The notes beneath the pieces were generated by a model. That model did not search any database, was not told the origin of the DNA, and saw only the letters and a list, made by a program, of their open reading frames with translations. Below are positions 46,193-55,441 of a stretch of DNA of 64,000 bases, one piece after another. The translations under genes were made by a program, and so were the position numbers. The DNA is taken from contig NZ_CP021431.1 of NCBI RefSeq assembly GCF_002158905.1, positions 2,108,001-2,172,000 of the forward strand, given 5' to 3'. Within the stretch, counting starts at the first letter, position 1. Every line of letters begins with the position of its first letter. Source of the DNA: Yoonia vestfoldensis. GTDB lineage: Bacteria; Pseudomonadota; Alphaproteobacteria; Rhodobacterales; Rhodobacteraceae.

Positions 46193-47008
46193 ATGAAGAT
46201 ACTTTTCCTCGGCGATGTCATGGGCCGGTCAGGCCGGACCGCGATCACCACCCAGCTGCCACGGTTGCGCGCCGAATGGCGGCTCGATTTCGTCGTGGTC
46301 AATGGCGAGAATGCGACATCCGGCATGGGCCTGTCCGCGCCCCATGCCAAATTGCTGCTGGATGCCGGGGCCGATGTCATCACGCTGGGCGATCATGCTT
46401 TCGATCAAAAGGACATGCTGACCTTTGCCGCCAGCGAGCCGCGCATCATCCGGCCGCTGAACTTTTCCAAAGCCGCCCCCGGCGTCGGCGCGCGGGTCTT
46501 CAACGCCACCAATGGGCGCAAGGTGCTGGTGGCGCAGGCCTTGGGTCAGGTGTTCATGAAACGGCCCTTTGACGATCCGTTTTCAGCGCTGGATGCGGTG
46601 CTGCGGCAATATCCGATGGGCGGGCAGGTGCAGGCCAGCCTGATCGATGTGCATTGCGAGGCGACATCGGAAAAGATGGCGCTGGGCCATTTCTGCGACG
46701 GGCGCGCCAGTATCGTGGTCGGCACCCATACCCATGTGCCCACCGGCGATGCGATGATCCTGGGCGGCGGCACCGCTTACCAGACCGATGCGGGCATGTG
46801 CGGCGATTACAATTCGGTCATCGGCATGGACAAGGCCGAACCCCTGCGCCGCTTTATCACCGGCATGCCCAAGGACCGGTTCACCCCTGCGGAATCCGAG
46901 GCGACATTGTCAGGCCTCTATGTCGAAACCGACGACCGCAGCGGCAAAGCTGTCCGCGTCGTGATGGTCCGCCAAGGCGGCAGGCTTGCACAAAGCGGGC
47001 CTGCATGA
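46193..47008 (+). CDS. YmdB-family metallophosphoesterase (TIGR00282)
   Basis: 271-residue dinuclear-metal phosphoesterase. Metal ligands are visible in order: Asp8 in FLGDVMGRSG, Asn/Glu in VVNGENATSG, His in TLGDHAFD and the late VGTHTHVPTGD histidines. YmdB of Bacillus is a 2',3'- or 3',5'-cyclic nucleotide phosphodiesterase; the role here is unknown. GGGGC lies just before the ATG. It overlaps the following EamA gene by ATGA. Confidence 0.9.
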   Translation: MKILFLGDVMGRSGRTAITTQLPRLRAEWRLDFVVVNGENATSGMGLSAPHAKLLLDAGADVITLGDHAFDQKDMLTFAASEPRIIRPLNFSKAAPGVGARVFNATNGRKVLVAQALGQVFMKRPFDDPFSALDAVLRQYPMGGQVQASLIDVHCEATSEKMALGHFCDGRASIVVGTHTHVPTGDAMILGGGTAYQTDAGMCGDYNSVIGMDKAEPLRRFITGMPKDRFTPAESEATLSGLYVETDDRSGKAVRVVMVRQGGRLAQSGPA

Positions 47009-47925
47009 ACCGCGATCACGGGCTGCTGACGCTGGCGCTGGTGGCTCTTGGGGCGGGATGGGGGCTGACCCAACCGCTGACCAAGATTACCGTCACCGGC
47101 GGCTATGAACCCTTTGGGATGATCTTTTGGCAGATGCTGATCGGCATGTTGCTGCTTGGGGCATGGCGCTGGCGGCGGCTGGGGCACTTGCCTGTTACGC
47201 CGCGCAGGCTGGCGTTCTGGCTGATGATCGCGACGCTGGGCACGCTGATCCCCAATGCGGCCAGCTATCGCGCGGCCTTTCATCTGCCCGCAGGGGTGAT
47301 GTCCATCGTGATCTCGACCATCCCGCTGATCGCCTTTCCGATGGCGCTGGCACTGGGCAATGACCGGTTTTCTTGGCGGCGCATGGCGGGGCTGGCTTTG
47401 GGGCTGATCGGTGTCGCCCTGATCGCCCTGCCCGAGGCCAGCCTGCCCGAGCGCGCCATGGTCGTCTTTCTGCCCTTGGCACTGATCGCGCCGTTTTGTT
47501 ATGCGCTTGAAGGCAATATCGTCGCCAGATGGGGCACGGCGGGGCTTGATCCGGTGCAGGTGCTGTTTGGCGCCTCGGCGGTTGGCGTGGTGATCGCGCT
47601 GCCCTTGGCGCTGGCCACCGACCAGTTGCGCGTGCCGACCGCGCCCTTCATGCTGGCGGATATGACAATGCTGCTGGGGGCCATCATCCATGTCGTGGTC
47701 TATACCGGCTATATCTGGCTGGTCGGGCGCGGCGGGGCGGTTTTTGCCGGGCAGATCAGCTATCTTGTGACGGGATTCGGAGTGATCTGGGCGATGCTGC
47801 TGTTGCGCGAACATTATAGCTTGTGGGTCTGGGCCGCCCTGGCAGCGATGCTGGTGGGGCTGACATTGGTGCGCCCACGTCTTGCCGAAGCGCCCGTGAC
47901 AGCCAAGGCTTTGGCCCATGAATGA
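47005..47925 (+). CDS. EamA/DMT-family transporter
   Basis: 306 residues, ten membrane helices in two EamA domains (LALVALGAGWGLTQPLTKI and LLGAIIHVVVYTGYIWLVGRGG). Substrate unknown and only distantly like the DMT protein encoded at 45194-46108. It is translationally linked to the YmdB-type gene upstream (ATGA) and overlaps the SLC13 gene by eight bases, so three genes form one unit. Confidence 0.88.
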   Translation: MNRDHGLLTLALVALGAGWGLTQPLTKITVTGGYEPFGMIFWQMLIGMLLLGAWRWRRLGHLPVTPRRLAFWLMIATLGTLIPNAASYRAAFHLPAGVMSIVISTIPLIAFPMALALGNDRFSWRRMAGLALGLIGVALIALPEASLPERAMVVFLPLALIAPFCYALEGNIVARWGTAGLDPVQVLFGASAVGVVIALPLALATDQLRVPTAPFMLADMTMLLGAIIHVVVYTGYIWLVGRGGAVFAGQISYLVTGFGVIWAMLLLREHYSLWVWAALAAMLVGLTLVRPRLAEAPVTAKALAHE

Positions 47926-49699
47926 CCTGATCGCGCTGTCCCAGACCCAAGCGGCTTGGCTGACCCTGGCGGTGGTTCTGGGCATGTTCGTGCTGTTCTT
48001 GCGCGAAACCTATCCGACCGAGGTCGTCGCGATGTTCGGCGTGTCGATCCTGCTGGTCGCAGGCGTTCTGCCTTATCAGGCCGCGGTCGCGGCGTTTTCG
48101 AACCCCGCGCCCTGGACGATTGCGGCGATGTTCATCATCGTGGGGGCCCTGGTGCGCACCGGCGCGCTGGATGCGATGACGCGGCTGGCCGAACGGCAGG
48201 CCAAGGTCAGCCCCGCGCGCGCCATCGGGGGTGGTTTGCTTTTCGTGGCACTGGCCAGCGCGATCATGAACAACACGCCGCTGGTCGTGGTGATGATCCC
48301 GGTCTTTATCCAGCTGTCGCGGTCCTTGGGGGTGGCGGCCTCCAAATTACTGATCCCGCTCAGCTATGCCGCCATCGTGGGCGGCACGCTGACGCTGATC
48401 GGGACCTCGACGAACCTGTTGGTGGACGGGGTGGCGCGGGCCTCGGGGATGGAACCTTTCGGGATCCTTGAAATCATGCCCGTCGGTCTGGTCGTGGTGG
48501 GCTGGACCTTTACCTATATGTATTTCATGGGGCCGCGGCTATTGCCCGACCGGCATAGCATGGCCAGCATGCTGTCGGACCGGTCCAAGAAAAAGTTCTT
48601 TTCCGAAGCGGTGATCCCCCCCGACAGCAACCTGATCGGCCGCGAGGTCACCGGCGTGCAATTGTTCAAACGCGACGGCGTGCGCCTGATCGATGTGGTG
48701 CGGGGCGATCTGTCGCTGCGGCGTGATCTGGCGAATGTGACCTTGCAGCTGGGTGACCGCGTGATCCTGCGCACCGAAATGACCGAGCTTTTGTCGCTAC
48801 AGGCCAATAAGGAATTGCGCCGCGTCGATCAGGTCTCGGCGGTGGAAACCACCACGGTCGAGGTGCTGATCACCCCCAATTGCAAAATGGCCGACCGCCG
48901 TCTTGGGGCGCTGCGGCTGCGGCGGCGCTATGCGGTCTATCCGCTGGCGGTGCATCGGCGCGATGCCAATATCAGCCAGCAGATCGACGATATGGTGGTG
49001 CGCGTGGGCGATACTTTGCTGCTCGAAGGCGCGCCCGCCGATATCGCGCGTCTGGCCGAGGATATGAACCTTGGCGATGTCTCTGCCCCGTCGCAGCGCG
49101 CCTATCGGCGGGGGCATGCGCCGATTGCTGTTGCCGTGCTGCTGGCCATTGTCGGGCTGGCCGCGCTGAATATCGCCCCGATCCTGATGCTGGCGATGAT
49201 CGGCGTGACAATCGTGCTGGTCACCGGCTGCATCGACGCGGACGAGGCTTTTTCCTTCATCGAGGGCCGCTTGCTGGCCTTGATCTTTGCCATGCTGGGG
49301 ATCGGATCGGCGCTGTCATCCTCGGGGGCGGTGGCGATGATCGCGGGGGCGGCCGCACCCTATATGATGGCGCTGCCACCGTTTCTGGTGGTGCTGGCGG
49401 TCTATGCGCTGGCCAGCACGTTGACCGAGATGGTGTCGAACAATGCCGTGGCCGTGGTGATGACCCCGATCGCCATCGGGCTGGCCACGGCTTTGGGTGT
49501 CGACCCGCGCCCGCTGGTCGTGGCCGTGATGATCGCGGCCAGCGCCAGTTTCGCCACCCCCATCGGCTATCAGACCAATACGCTGGTTTTCGGGCCGGGC
49601 GGGTATAGGTTCACGGATTTCCTGCGTTTCGGCATTCCGCTCAATGTCACGCTGGCGCCTGTCGTGTCCTTTGTCATCCCGCTGATCTGGCCTTTGTGA
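47918..49699 (+). CDS. SLC13-family permease with two TrkA-C domains
   Basis: 593-residue inner-membrane anion symporter: N-terminal helices with the SLC13 signature MNNTPLVVVMIPVF and GGTLTLIGTSTNLLVDG, a central cytosolic pair of TrkA-C (RCK_C) domains (~210-400: IGREVTGVQLFKRDGVRLID, LGDRVILRTE, VRVGDTLLLEGAP), then C-terminal helices with MVSNNAVAVVMTPIAIG. This layout occurs in putative sulfate/dicarboxylate permeases; proximity to choline-sulfatase makes sulfate conceivable but not shown. Confidence 0.88.
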   Translation: MNDLIALSQTQAAWLTLAVVLGMFVLFLRETYPTEVVAMFGVSILLVAGVLPYQAAVAAFSNPAPWTIAAMFIIVGALVRTGALDAMTRLAERQAKVSPARAIGGGLLFVALASAIMNNTPLVVVMIPVFIQLSRSLGVAASKLLIPLSYAAIVGGTLTLIGTSTNLLVDGVARASGMEPFGILEIMPVGLVVVGWTFTYMYFMGPRLLPDRHSMASMLSDRSKKKFFSEAVIPPDSNLIGREVTGVQLFKRDGVRLIDVVRGDLSLRRDLANVTLQLGDRVILRTEMTELLSLQANKELRRVDQVSAVETTTVEVLITPNCKMADRRLGALRLRRRYAVYPLAVHRRDANISQQIDDMVVRVGDTLLLEGAPADIARLAEDMNLGDVSAPSQRAYRRGHAPIAVAVLLAIVGLAALNIAPILMLAMIGVTIVLVTGCIDADEAFSFIEGRLLALIFAMLGIGSALSSSGAVAMIAGAAAPYMMALPPFLVVLAVYALASTLTEMVSNNAVAVVMTPIAIGLATALGVDPRPLVVAVMIAASASFATPIGYQTNTLVFGPGGYRFTDFLRFGIPLNVTLAPVVSFVIPLIWPL

Positions 49700-49771
49700 G
49701 CGGGCTTGCCCCTGCCGGTGCGCTTGCCCTATAGAGACCGGATTGACACCTGACATGACAAGAGGTTTCCG

Positions 49772-50521
49772 ATGGCGGGCCATTCCAAATGGGCGAATAT
49801 CCAGCACCGCAAGGGCCGGCAGGACAAGCTGCGCTCTAAATTGTTTTCCAAGCTGGCCAAGGAAATCACCGTCGCCGCCAAGATGGGCGACCCTGATCCC
49901 GAGAAGAACCCGCGCCTGCGGCTGGCGGTGAAAGAGGCAAAGTCGAACTCTTGCCCCAAGGATGTGATCGACCGCGCGATCAAGAAATCGCAAGGCGGCG
50001 ATGCGGAAAATTACGATGAAATCCGCTATGAAGGGTATGGGCCGGGCGGTATTGCCGTGATCGTCGAAGCGATGACCGATAACCGCAATCGCACCGCATC
50101 GACCGTGCGCTCCACCTTTACCAAGAACGGCGGCAATCTGGGCGAGACCGGGTCTGTCGCCTTCATGTTCGACCGGATGGGCGAGATTGTTTACCCCGCA
50201 TCCGTGGCCGATGCCGATACGGTGATGATGGCCGCCATCGAGGCCGGTGCCGAGGATGTGCAAAGCGACGCGGATAACCACGTCATCTATTGCGCCGATA
50301 CCGATCTGGCCGAAGTGTCGCATGCGCTGGAACCCGCCTTGGGCGAATCGATTTCGACCAAGCTGATCTGGAAGCCCAATATGACCACCGAGGTTGATGC
50401 CGAAGGGCTGACCAAGCTGATGAAATTGCTGGATACGCTCGAAGATGACGATGACGTGCAGCGCGTCACCGCGAATTTCGAAGCCTCTGATGCGGTGATG
50501 GCAGCGTTTTCGGAGAGCTGA
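49772..50521 (+). CDS. yebC: YebC/PmpR-family protein (translation/transcription regulator)
   Basis: 249 residues, full length: [28 protein letters not shown], in parts the family's N-terminal stamp; then [19 protein letters not shown] and C-terminal [13 protein letters not shown]. Members bind DNA as regulators, and some relieve ribosome stalling at polyproline. Monocistronic-looking, 72 bp after the SLC13 gene. Its 3' side has a TCAAAG-GA-CTTTGA hairpin and a dispersed repeat. Confidence 0.95.
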   Translation: MAGHSKWANIQHRKGRQDKLRSKLFSKLAKEITVAAKMGDPDPEKNPRLRLAVKEAKSNSCPKDVIDRAIKKSQGGDAENYDEIRYEGYGPGGIAVIVEAMTDNRNRTASTVRSTFTKNGGNLGETGSVAFMFDRMGEIVYPASVADADTVMMAAIEAGAEDVQSDADNHVIYCADTDLAEVSHALEPALGESISTKLIWKPNMTTEVDAEGLTKLMKLLDTLEDDDDVQRVTANFEASDAVMAAFSES

Positions 50522-50538
50522 GGGTCAAAGGACTTTGA

Positions 50539-50572
50539 GGCCTCCGGCGGGGATATTTAGGCTCGGAAGATG
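50539..50572 (+). repeat. Dispersed CTCCGGCGGGGATATTT repeat, copy 5
   Basis: GGCCTCCGGCGGGGATATTT then AGGCTCGGAAGATG, plus orientation, between the convergent yebC and fthC stops. A short hairpin TCAAAG-GA-CTTTGA (50524-50537) precedes it directly. Confidence 0.8.
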
Positions 50573-50573
50573 A

Positions 50574-51116
50574 TCAGGGGGTGATGATCCCCTGTTCTGT
50601 CACGATCAGGTCAAGCGGCTGGTCGGTGGGTTCAAGCGGCAGATCATCGTCTTGCTGTGCGCTATAGGCAAAGCCCACCGCCATGACCGGGCCGCGCGCG
50701 CGCAGCTGTTCGAGTGTGCGGTCATAGAACCCCCCGCCATAGCCCAGCCGCCCGCCTCTGCGGCTGAAAGCCACCAGCGGCACGATCAGGATCTGCGGGA
50801 TCATCCAATCGCCGGTGGCGGGCACCTGCGCGCCGAAATCGCCTGGGATCATCGCGCAATCGGGGTGCCAGAGCCGAAACTGCAAGGGCTGGCCCTTGGC
50901 GACAATGACCGGCACGCCGACCGGGCCATGGGCCGCCGCCTCGACCATGGCGGGGGTCGGGTCGATTTCACTGCGCATCGCCATATAGCCCGCCAGCGGC
51001 ACGCCGCGGTAACCGGCCAGAACGGCGCTGAGATGCCCCGCCATGGCCGCACCGGGCCGGTGGGCGGCGGCGCGGCGCGCAAAGGCGGCGCTGCGGGCGG
51101 CGGATTTGTCGATCAC
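50574..51116 (-). CDS. 5-formyltetrahydrofolate cyclo-ligase
   Basis: 180 residues; ATP-dependent conversion of 5-formyl-THF to 5,10-methenyl-THF, salvaging folate. The ATP-binding signature GGRLGYGGGFYDRTL is near residue 120 and the substrate region has LVPLVAFSRRG. Slightly short but complete. The start overlaps the mgtE stop by ATGA. Confidence 0.92.
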   Translation of the reverse strand: MIDKSAARSAAFARRAAAHRPGAAMAGHLSAVLAGYRGVPLAGYMAMRSEIDPTPAMVEAAAHGPVGVPVIVAKGQPLQFRLWHPDCAMIPGDFGAQVPATGDWMIPQILIVPLVAFSRRGGRLGYGGGFYDRTLEQLRARGPVMAVGFAYSAQQDDDLPLEPTDQPLDLIVTEQGIITP

Positions 51117-52486
51117 AGCAGCATCACCGAGGCCAGCCCCAGAAAGGCGAAAAAGCCGACGACATCGGTCACGGTCGTCACGAAAGTGCCCGAGGCCAGC
51201 GCGGGGTCGATCCCGAAACGTTCCATGACCACGGGCACGCCGATGCCGGCAAGCCCGGCCACCAGCAGGTTGACCACCATCGCCACCGCGATGACCACGC
51301 CCAGCATCGGCGCGCCGAACCAGATGGTCCCGACCACCCCCATCACCGCCGCAAAGGCCAGCCCGTTGAGCAGGCCAACCAGCGCCTCGCGCCGGATCAC
51401 CCGCCAGATATTGGAAGGCGTCAGGTCGCGTGTCGCCAGCGCCCGCACCGCCACGGTCAGCGATTGTGTCCCCGCATTGCCCCCCATCGAGGCGACAATC
51501 GGCATCAGCACGGCCAGGGCCACCAGCCCCGCGATGGTTTCCTCGAAAACCGAGATCACCAAAGAGGCCAGGATCGCCGTCAGCAGATTGACCGCAAGCC
51601 AGGGAAATCTTTGTTTCGTGGTCTCATAGACATTATCCGACAGGCTGCCTTCGCCCACACCGGCAAGGCGCAGGATGTCTTCTTCGGCCTCTTCTTCGAG
51701 AAAGGCCATGGCGTCGTCGATGGTGATGACACCCACCACACGGCCGTCATCATCGACCACGGGGGCGGTGATCAGGTGGTAATGGTTGATCGCTTGGGCG
51801 ACTTCCTCGACGCCTTGGGCGACATGGAAGGTGCGAAATGTCTCTTCGGTCAGATCACGCAAGGGGGTGCTGCGCGGATGGCTGAGAATGCGGCCCAGCG
51901 TGACATAGCCCGTGGCCTTGAGCCGCGGATCGACCAGGATGATGTGGTAAAACTGGTCCGGCAGCACGACATCCGAGCGCAGGTAATCAATCGCCTCGCC
52001 CACGGTCCAATGGTCGGGGGCGCGCACCAATTCGGATTGCATATGCCGGCCGGCCGATTCCTCGGGGTAGGACAGCGCCTGTTCGACGACGACACGGTCG
52101 CTGGCATCCAGCGCATCCAGCACGGCCTCTTGCTGATCCTCGCCCAGATATTCGACCAGATCGACCACATCGTCGCTGTCCAGATCACGCAGGGCCGTGG
52201 CCAGCTCGGCGGGTGCCAGCTGCTGGATGATCTCTTCGCGCAGGTTTTCGTCCAGCTCGGACAGGATGTCGCCGTCGATCCCGCCTTGCCAGAGCGTCAA
52301 CAGATCGCGCCTTTCGCGGCTGTCGATCTGTTCGATCAGATGCGCGATATCGGCAGGGTGCAAAGGGTCCAGCAAAGCGTCGATAGCCAAGGCATCGCCC
52401 TGCATCACAGCATTCAGCACCTCGGCCACGATCCGGTCGGTGATGCCAAAGGCCTCTGCATCAAGATCGTCGTCGATATCCGCCAT
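51113..52486 (-). CDS. mgtE: Magnesium transporter MgtE
   Basis: 457 residues: N-terminal MgtE N domain (~30-130, acidic and helical, LHPADIAHLIEQID), two CBS domains (~135-250, YHIILVDPRL and HYHLITAPVVDDDGRVVGVITIDDAM), and five C-terminal helices with the pore signature MPIVASMGGNAGTQSLTVAVR. The acidic N/CBS interface is the Mg2+ sensor. ATG 52486 has GGAGG nine bases upstream. Coupled to the cyclo-ligase gene downstream. Confidence 0.94.
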   Translation of the reverse strand: MADIDDDLDAEAFGITDRIVAEVLNAVMQGDALAIDALLDPLHPADIAHLIEQIDSRERRDLLTLWQGGIDGDILSELDENLREEIIQQLAPAELATALRDLDSDDVVDLVEYLGEDQQEAVLDALDASDRVVVEQALSYPEESAGRHMQSELVRAPDHWTVGEAIDYLRSDVVLPDQFYHIILVDPRLKATGYVTLGRILSHPRSTPLRDLTEETFRTFHVAQGVEEVAQAINHYHLITAPVVDDDGRVVGVITIDDAMAFLEEEAEEDILRLAGVGEGSLSDNVYETTKQRFPWLAVNLLTAILASLVISVFEETIAGLVALAVLMPIVASMGGNAGTQSLTVAVRALATRDLTPSNIWRVIRREALVGLLNGLAFAAVMGVVGTIWFGAPMLGVVIAVAMVVNLLVAGLAGIGVPVVMERFGIDPALASGTFVTTVTDVVGFFAFLGLASVMLL

Positions 52487-52588
52487 CTGGCCACCTCCAT
52501 CCTTGCGCGGCAAGCATAGTCAAAGCGGCCGCAGGGACAACGCCATTCCCCGATTTACGCAGCCTTTTGCGCAGCCTATACAGGCGGG

Positions 52589-53884
52589 ATGACAAAACAT
52601 CTGCTTCTTGGTCGCACGCTTGGGTTTTCCGGTCATCCCTTGACGCAGGATTGGGCCGATGCGGTGCGATATGACCCCGCAGGCGGGGTGCTGATCGCGG
52701 CTGGCAAGATCACGGCATTGGGTGATGGGGCGGCCTTGCGTGCTGCGCATCCCGATGCGCGGCTGGTCGATTATGGCGACAAGCTGATCAGCGCGGGCTT
52801 TGTCGATGCGCATATGCACTACCCCCAGACCGGCATCATCGCAAGCTGGGGCAAGCAGCTGATCGATTGGCTGAATACCTATACTTTCCCCGAAGAGGCC
52901 CGTCTGGCCGATCCCGCCTATGCCGCGGCCATCGCCAATCGCACGATTGATCTGGCCGTCGCCCATGGCACCACGACGCTGACCAGTTTCTGCACGATCC
53001 ATCCCGCCAGCGTGGATGCGTTTTTCACCGCCGCCGCCGCGCGCGACATGGCCGTGGTTGCAGGCAAGACCTGCATGGACCGCAATGCGCCTGATAATCT
53101 GCGCGACACCGCACAGGCGGCTTATGATGACAGCGCCGCGCTGATCACCCGCTGGCACGGGACGGGCCGCGCGACCTATGCGATCACGCCACGGTTTTCG
53201 CCCACCTCGACGCCGGATCAGCTGGCCGCCCTCGGCGCGCTCTGGGCCGCGCATCCGACCTGCCTGATGCAGACCCATCTGAGCGAGCAATTGCCCGAAA
53301 TCGCCTGGGTCCGCGATCTGTTTCCGCAGGCCCGCGACTATCTGGATACATACGAGGCTTTCGGCCTTTTGGGCGCGCGCGGCATCTATGGCCATGCGAT
53401 CCATCTGGAGCCGCGCGAGATTGCCCGGCTGGCCGAGGTCGGTGCCGCCGTGGTGCATTGCCCGACATCGAATAGTTTCATCGGCTCGGGGCTGTTTGAC
53501 CTGATCGGGCTGGCGCGGGCGGGGCTGACCATCGGGCTGGCCACCGATACGGGCGGCGGATCATCGTTTTCGATGCTGCGCACGATGGCTGCGGCCTATG
53601 AAATCGGCCAGCTGCGCGGGGTGGCGCTGCATCCTGCACAGCTGATGTGGCTGGCGACCGAAGGATCGGCACAGGCGCTGCATATGTCAGGGCAGATCGG
53701 GCATCTGGGCCTGGGGGCTGCGGCGGATATCACCGTGCTGGACCTCGCCTCGACCCCTGCCATCGCGCAGCGCAGCGCGCGGGCGGATGACATCTGGGAC
53801 GCGCTGTTTCCGACGATCATGATGGGCGACGACCGCGCGGTTGCCGATGTCTGGATCGCGGGGGTGCGGCAGGGCATCGCCTGA
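52589..53884 (+). CDS. guaD: Guanine deaminase
   Basis: 431-residue amidohydrolase converting guanine to xanthine. Zinc site: SAGFVDAHMHYPQTG (HxH near 75-77), QTHLSEQ (~228-234), YGHAIHLEP (~265) and ATDTGGGSSFSM (catalytic Asp, ~311). CPTSN is the guanine-recognition stretch. Divergent from mgtE with 102 bp between, convergent with hisN. Confidence 0.92.
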   Translation: MTKHLLLGRTLGFSGHPLTQDWADAVRYDPAGGVLIAAGKITALGDGAALRAAHPDARLVDYGDKLISAGFVDAHMHYPQTGIIASWGKQLIDWLNTYTFPEEARLADPAYAAAIANRTIDLAVAHGTTTLTSFCTIHPASVDAFFTAAAARDMAVVAGKTCMDRNAPDNLRDTAQAAYDDSAALITRWHGTGRATYAITPRFSPTSTPDQLAALGALWAAHPTCLMQTHLSEQLPEIAWVRDLFPQARDYLDTYEAFGLLGARGIYGHAIHLEPREIARLAEVGAAVVHCPTSNSFIGSGLFDLIGLARAGLTIGLATDTGGGSSFSMLRTMAAAYEIGQLRGVALHPAQLMWLATEGSAQALHMSGQIGHLGLGAAADITVLDLASTPAIAQRSARADDIWDALFPTIMMGDDRAVADVWIAGVRQGIA

Positions 53885-53905
53885 AAGCACCGCGTCCTGC
53901 GGGCC

Positions 53906-54703
53906 TTACCCGTGCTTGCGCAGGATATCCAATGCAGCGGCATGAATGTCGGGATTCGCGGCGGCCAGCACCTGTCCACCCTGATGCACCGGCGCGCCGG
54001 ACCAATCGGTGACGATCCCGCCTGCGGCCTTGATCACGGCGATAGGGGCTTGGACGTCATAGGCGTTCAGCCCGGCCTCGATCACCAGATCGACCTGCCC
54101 GGCCGCCAACAGCGCATAGCCATAGCAATCCATGCCATAGCGCGTCAGCCGGACCTGCCGCGCCACATCCTGAAACGCGGCCATTTGCGCCGGGCTGCCG
54201 ATTTCGGGAAAGGTGGACAGCAGGATCGCCTGATCGAGTGCGCGCGGCGCAAGCGTCGCCAGCGGCACGGTGCCCATCGGCCCGGTCACATCCGCCTGGC
54301 CGAACCCGCCCGCAAAGCGTTCGCCGATATAGGGCTGGTCGATGATCCCGTAGACAGGGCCATCGGCCGTGCCCACGGCAATCAGCACCCCCCAGGTCGG
54401 CGTGCCACTGATATAGCCGCGCGTGCCATCAATCGGGTCCAGCACCCAGGTCAGACCAGTGCTGCCCGGGGTCTGGCCAAATTCTTCGCCAAAGATGCCG
54501 TCATCGGGGCGTTCTTGCGCCAGCACGGCGCGCATCGCCTGTTCGGCGGCGCGGTCGGCGATGGTCACGGGGTCAAAATGGGCTGCGGCCTTGGTATCGG
54601 CCACCAGTCCGGATGTGCGGAAATGCGCCAGCGTCACAGGGCGCGCCGCATCGGCCAAAAGATGGGCGACCCGGATCAGGTCGGCCTGCGTTGCTTGATC
54701 CAC
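53906..54703 (-). CDS. hisN: Histidinol-phosphatase, inositol monophosphatase family
   Basis: 265 residues by the chosen start. Li+-sensitive phosphatase fold with metal residues in GIFGEEFG and LDPIDGTRGYISG, and YDVQAPIAVIKAAGG at the second site. In alphaproteobacteria this subfamily acts as HisN in histidine synthesis. No ATG is available upstream; GTG 54703 is preceded by AGGGAAA, while GTG codons at 54715 and 54751 are alternatives. It follows the XRE regulator gene by ~70 bp in the same direction. Confidence 0.88.
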   Translation of the reverse strand: MDQATQADLIRVAHLLADAARPVTLAHFRTSGLVADTKAAAHFDPVTIADRAAEQAMRAVLAQERPDDGIFGEEFGQTPGSTGLTWVLDPIDGTRGYISGTPTWGVLIAVGTADGPVYGIIDQPYIGERFAGGFGQADVTGPMGTVPLATLAPRALDQAILLSTFPEIGSPAQMAAFQDVARQVRLTRYGMDCYGYALLAAGQVDLVIEAGLNAYDVQAPIAVIKAAGGIVTDWSGAPVHQGGQVLAAANPDIHAAALDILRKHG

Positions 54704-54771
54704 TTTCCCTGTCACCCGTGCTGATTGCGCAGCATTGCGGTACCCCAGCACAGGCGGACAGGCAAGTTGGT

Positions 54772-55143
54772 TTAGGCCGCTTCGCTCAGCACGCGGGCCA
54801 GGTCGAACAACCGGCGGCGCTGGTTTTCAGGGATCGCGTAATAGGACCGCAGCAATTCCAGCGCTTCCTTGTCGGTCAGGATGTCACCCGGCATATCGCT
54901 GGTCCGCGTTTCTGCCGCAGGTTGCGCATCATAGCCTTCGAAAAAGAAAGACACAGGCACGCCCAGAACATTCGCAATATCCCAAAGCCGCGACGCGCTG
55001 ACGCGGTTCATGCCGGTTTCATATTTCTGGATCTGCTGGAACTTGATGCCGACATTTTCCGCAAGTTGTTGTTGCGTCGTCCCATTCATCCAGCGCCGAT
55101 GCCTGATCCGCTTGCCCACATATACGTCGACAGGATGTTTCAT
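54772..55143 (-). CDS. XRE-family transcriptional regulator
   Basis: 123 residues: helix-turn-helix at ~10-65 (VGKRIRHRRWMNGTTQQQLAENVGIKFQQIQKYETG, in parts), then VSASRLWDIANVLGVPVSFFFEG and a C-terminal helical tail (EALELLRSYYAIPENQRRRLFDLARVL). This is the SinR-like small regulator very common in Rhodobacteraceae. It lies upstream of hisN; its own target is unknown. A long AT-richer leader of ~300 bp precedes it. Confidence 0.88.
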   Translation of the reverse strand: MKHPVDVYVGKRIRHRRWMNGTTQQQLAENVGIKFQQIQKYETGMNRVSASRLWDIANVLGVPVSFFFEGYDAQPAAETRTSDMPGDILTDKEALELLRSYYAIPENQRRRLFDLARVLSEAA

Positions 55144-55360
55144 TGTTTTTTCCTATTCAGAAAGAGGCCCACTGTTTGTGATCAGAAAGGCCCGATTAAA
55201 AACGTAAAATTGGAACTGACGAGCGTTCACTATGTGCCTCGAAAATGCCACTATTCAGATCTGACACGCAACGGTTGCAGGTATCATCCTACCCTTAAGT
55301 ACAGGTAACGCGCGCAAAGCGCTACCTGAGAGACAGCAATAGGCGGTCGCCTTGCGCCTT

Positions 55361-55400
55361 GCTGCGATGCTGCGATGCTGCGATGCTGCGATGCTGCGAT
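55361..55400 (+). repeat. 8-bp tandem repeat GCTGCGAT x5
   Basis: Five exact copies of GCTGCGAT, followed by a degenerate GCTACACT. It starts 81 bp upstream of the quinone oxidoreductase start and ends 42 bp upstream. The unit is not a multiple of three and lies outside any gene, so length variation would change promoter spacing rather than a protein. Confidence 0.9.
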
Positions 55401-55406
55401 GCTACA

Positions 55407-55429
55407 CTTTTGATTGATATCGTCAAAAG
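55407..55429. promoter_or_regulatory. Inverted repeat upstream of the quinone oxidoreductase gene
   Basis: Perfect CTTTTGA / TCAAAAG arms with a nine-base spacer, 13 bp before the ATG at 55442, overlapping the ribosome-binding AAAAGGGA. Could be an operator or an mRNA hairpin that hides the Shine-Dalgarno. Confidence 0.45.
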
Positions 55430-55441
55430 GGATTCGATCCA

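Larger units (their letters stand above)
55144..55441. other. 298-bp intergenic region with hairpin, tandem repeat and dyad
   Basis: Separates the divergent XRE and quinone oxidoreductase genes. No coding frame is convincing. It holds a CAGGTA...TACCTG hairpin (55302-55328, inner GCGC/GCGC pairs), five 8-bp tandem units (55361-55400) and a CTTTTGA-N9-TCAAAAG dyad (55407-55429). Confidence 0.6.

Noticed and set aside
49700..49771. Checked the larger intergenic gaps, including this one, for tRNA genes
   Set aside because: No cloverleaf with TTC and anticodon arms is seen here or in the other intergenic regions I read.
55361..55400. Tandem repeats considered as a CRISPR array
   Set aside because: Units are 8 bp, contiguous and without spacers, and no cas genes are present.
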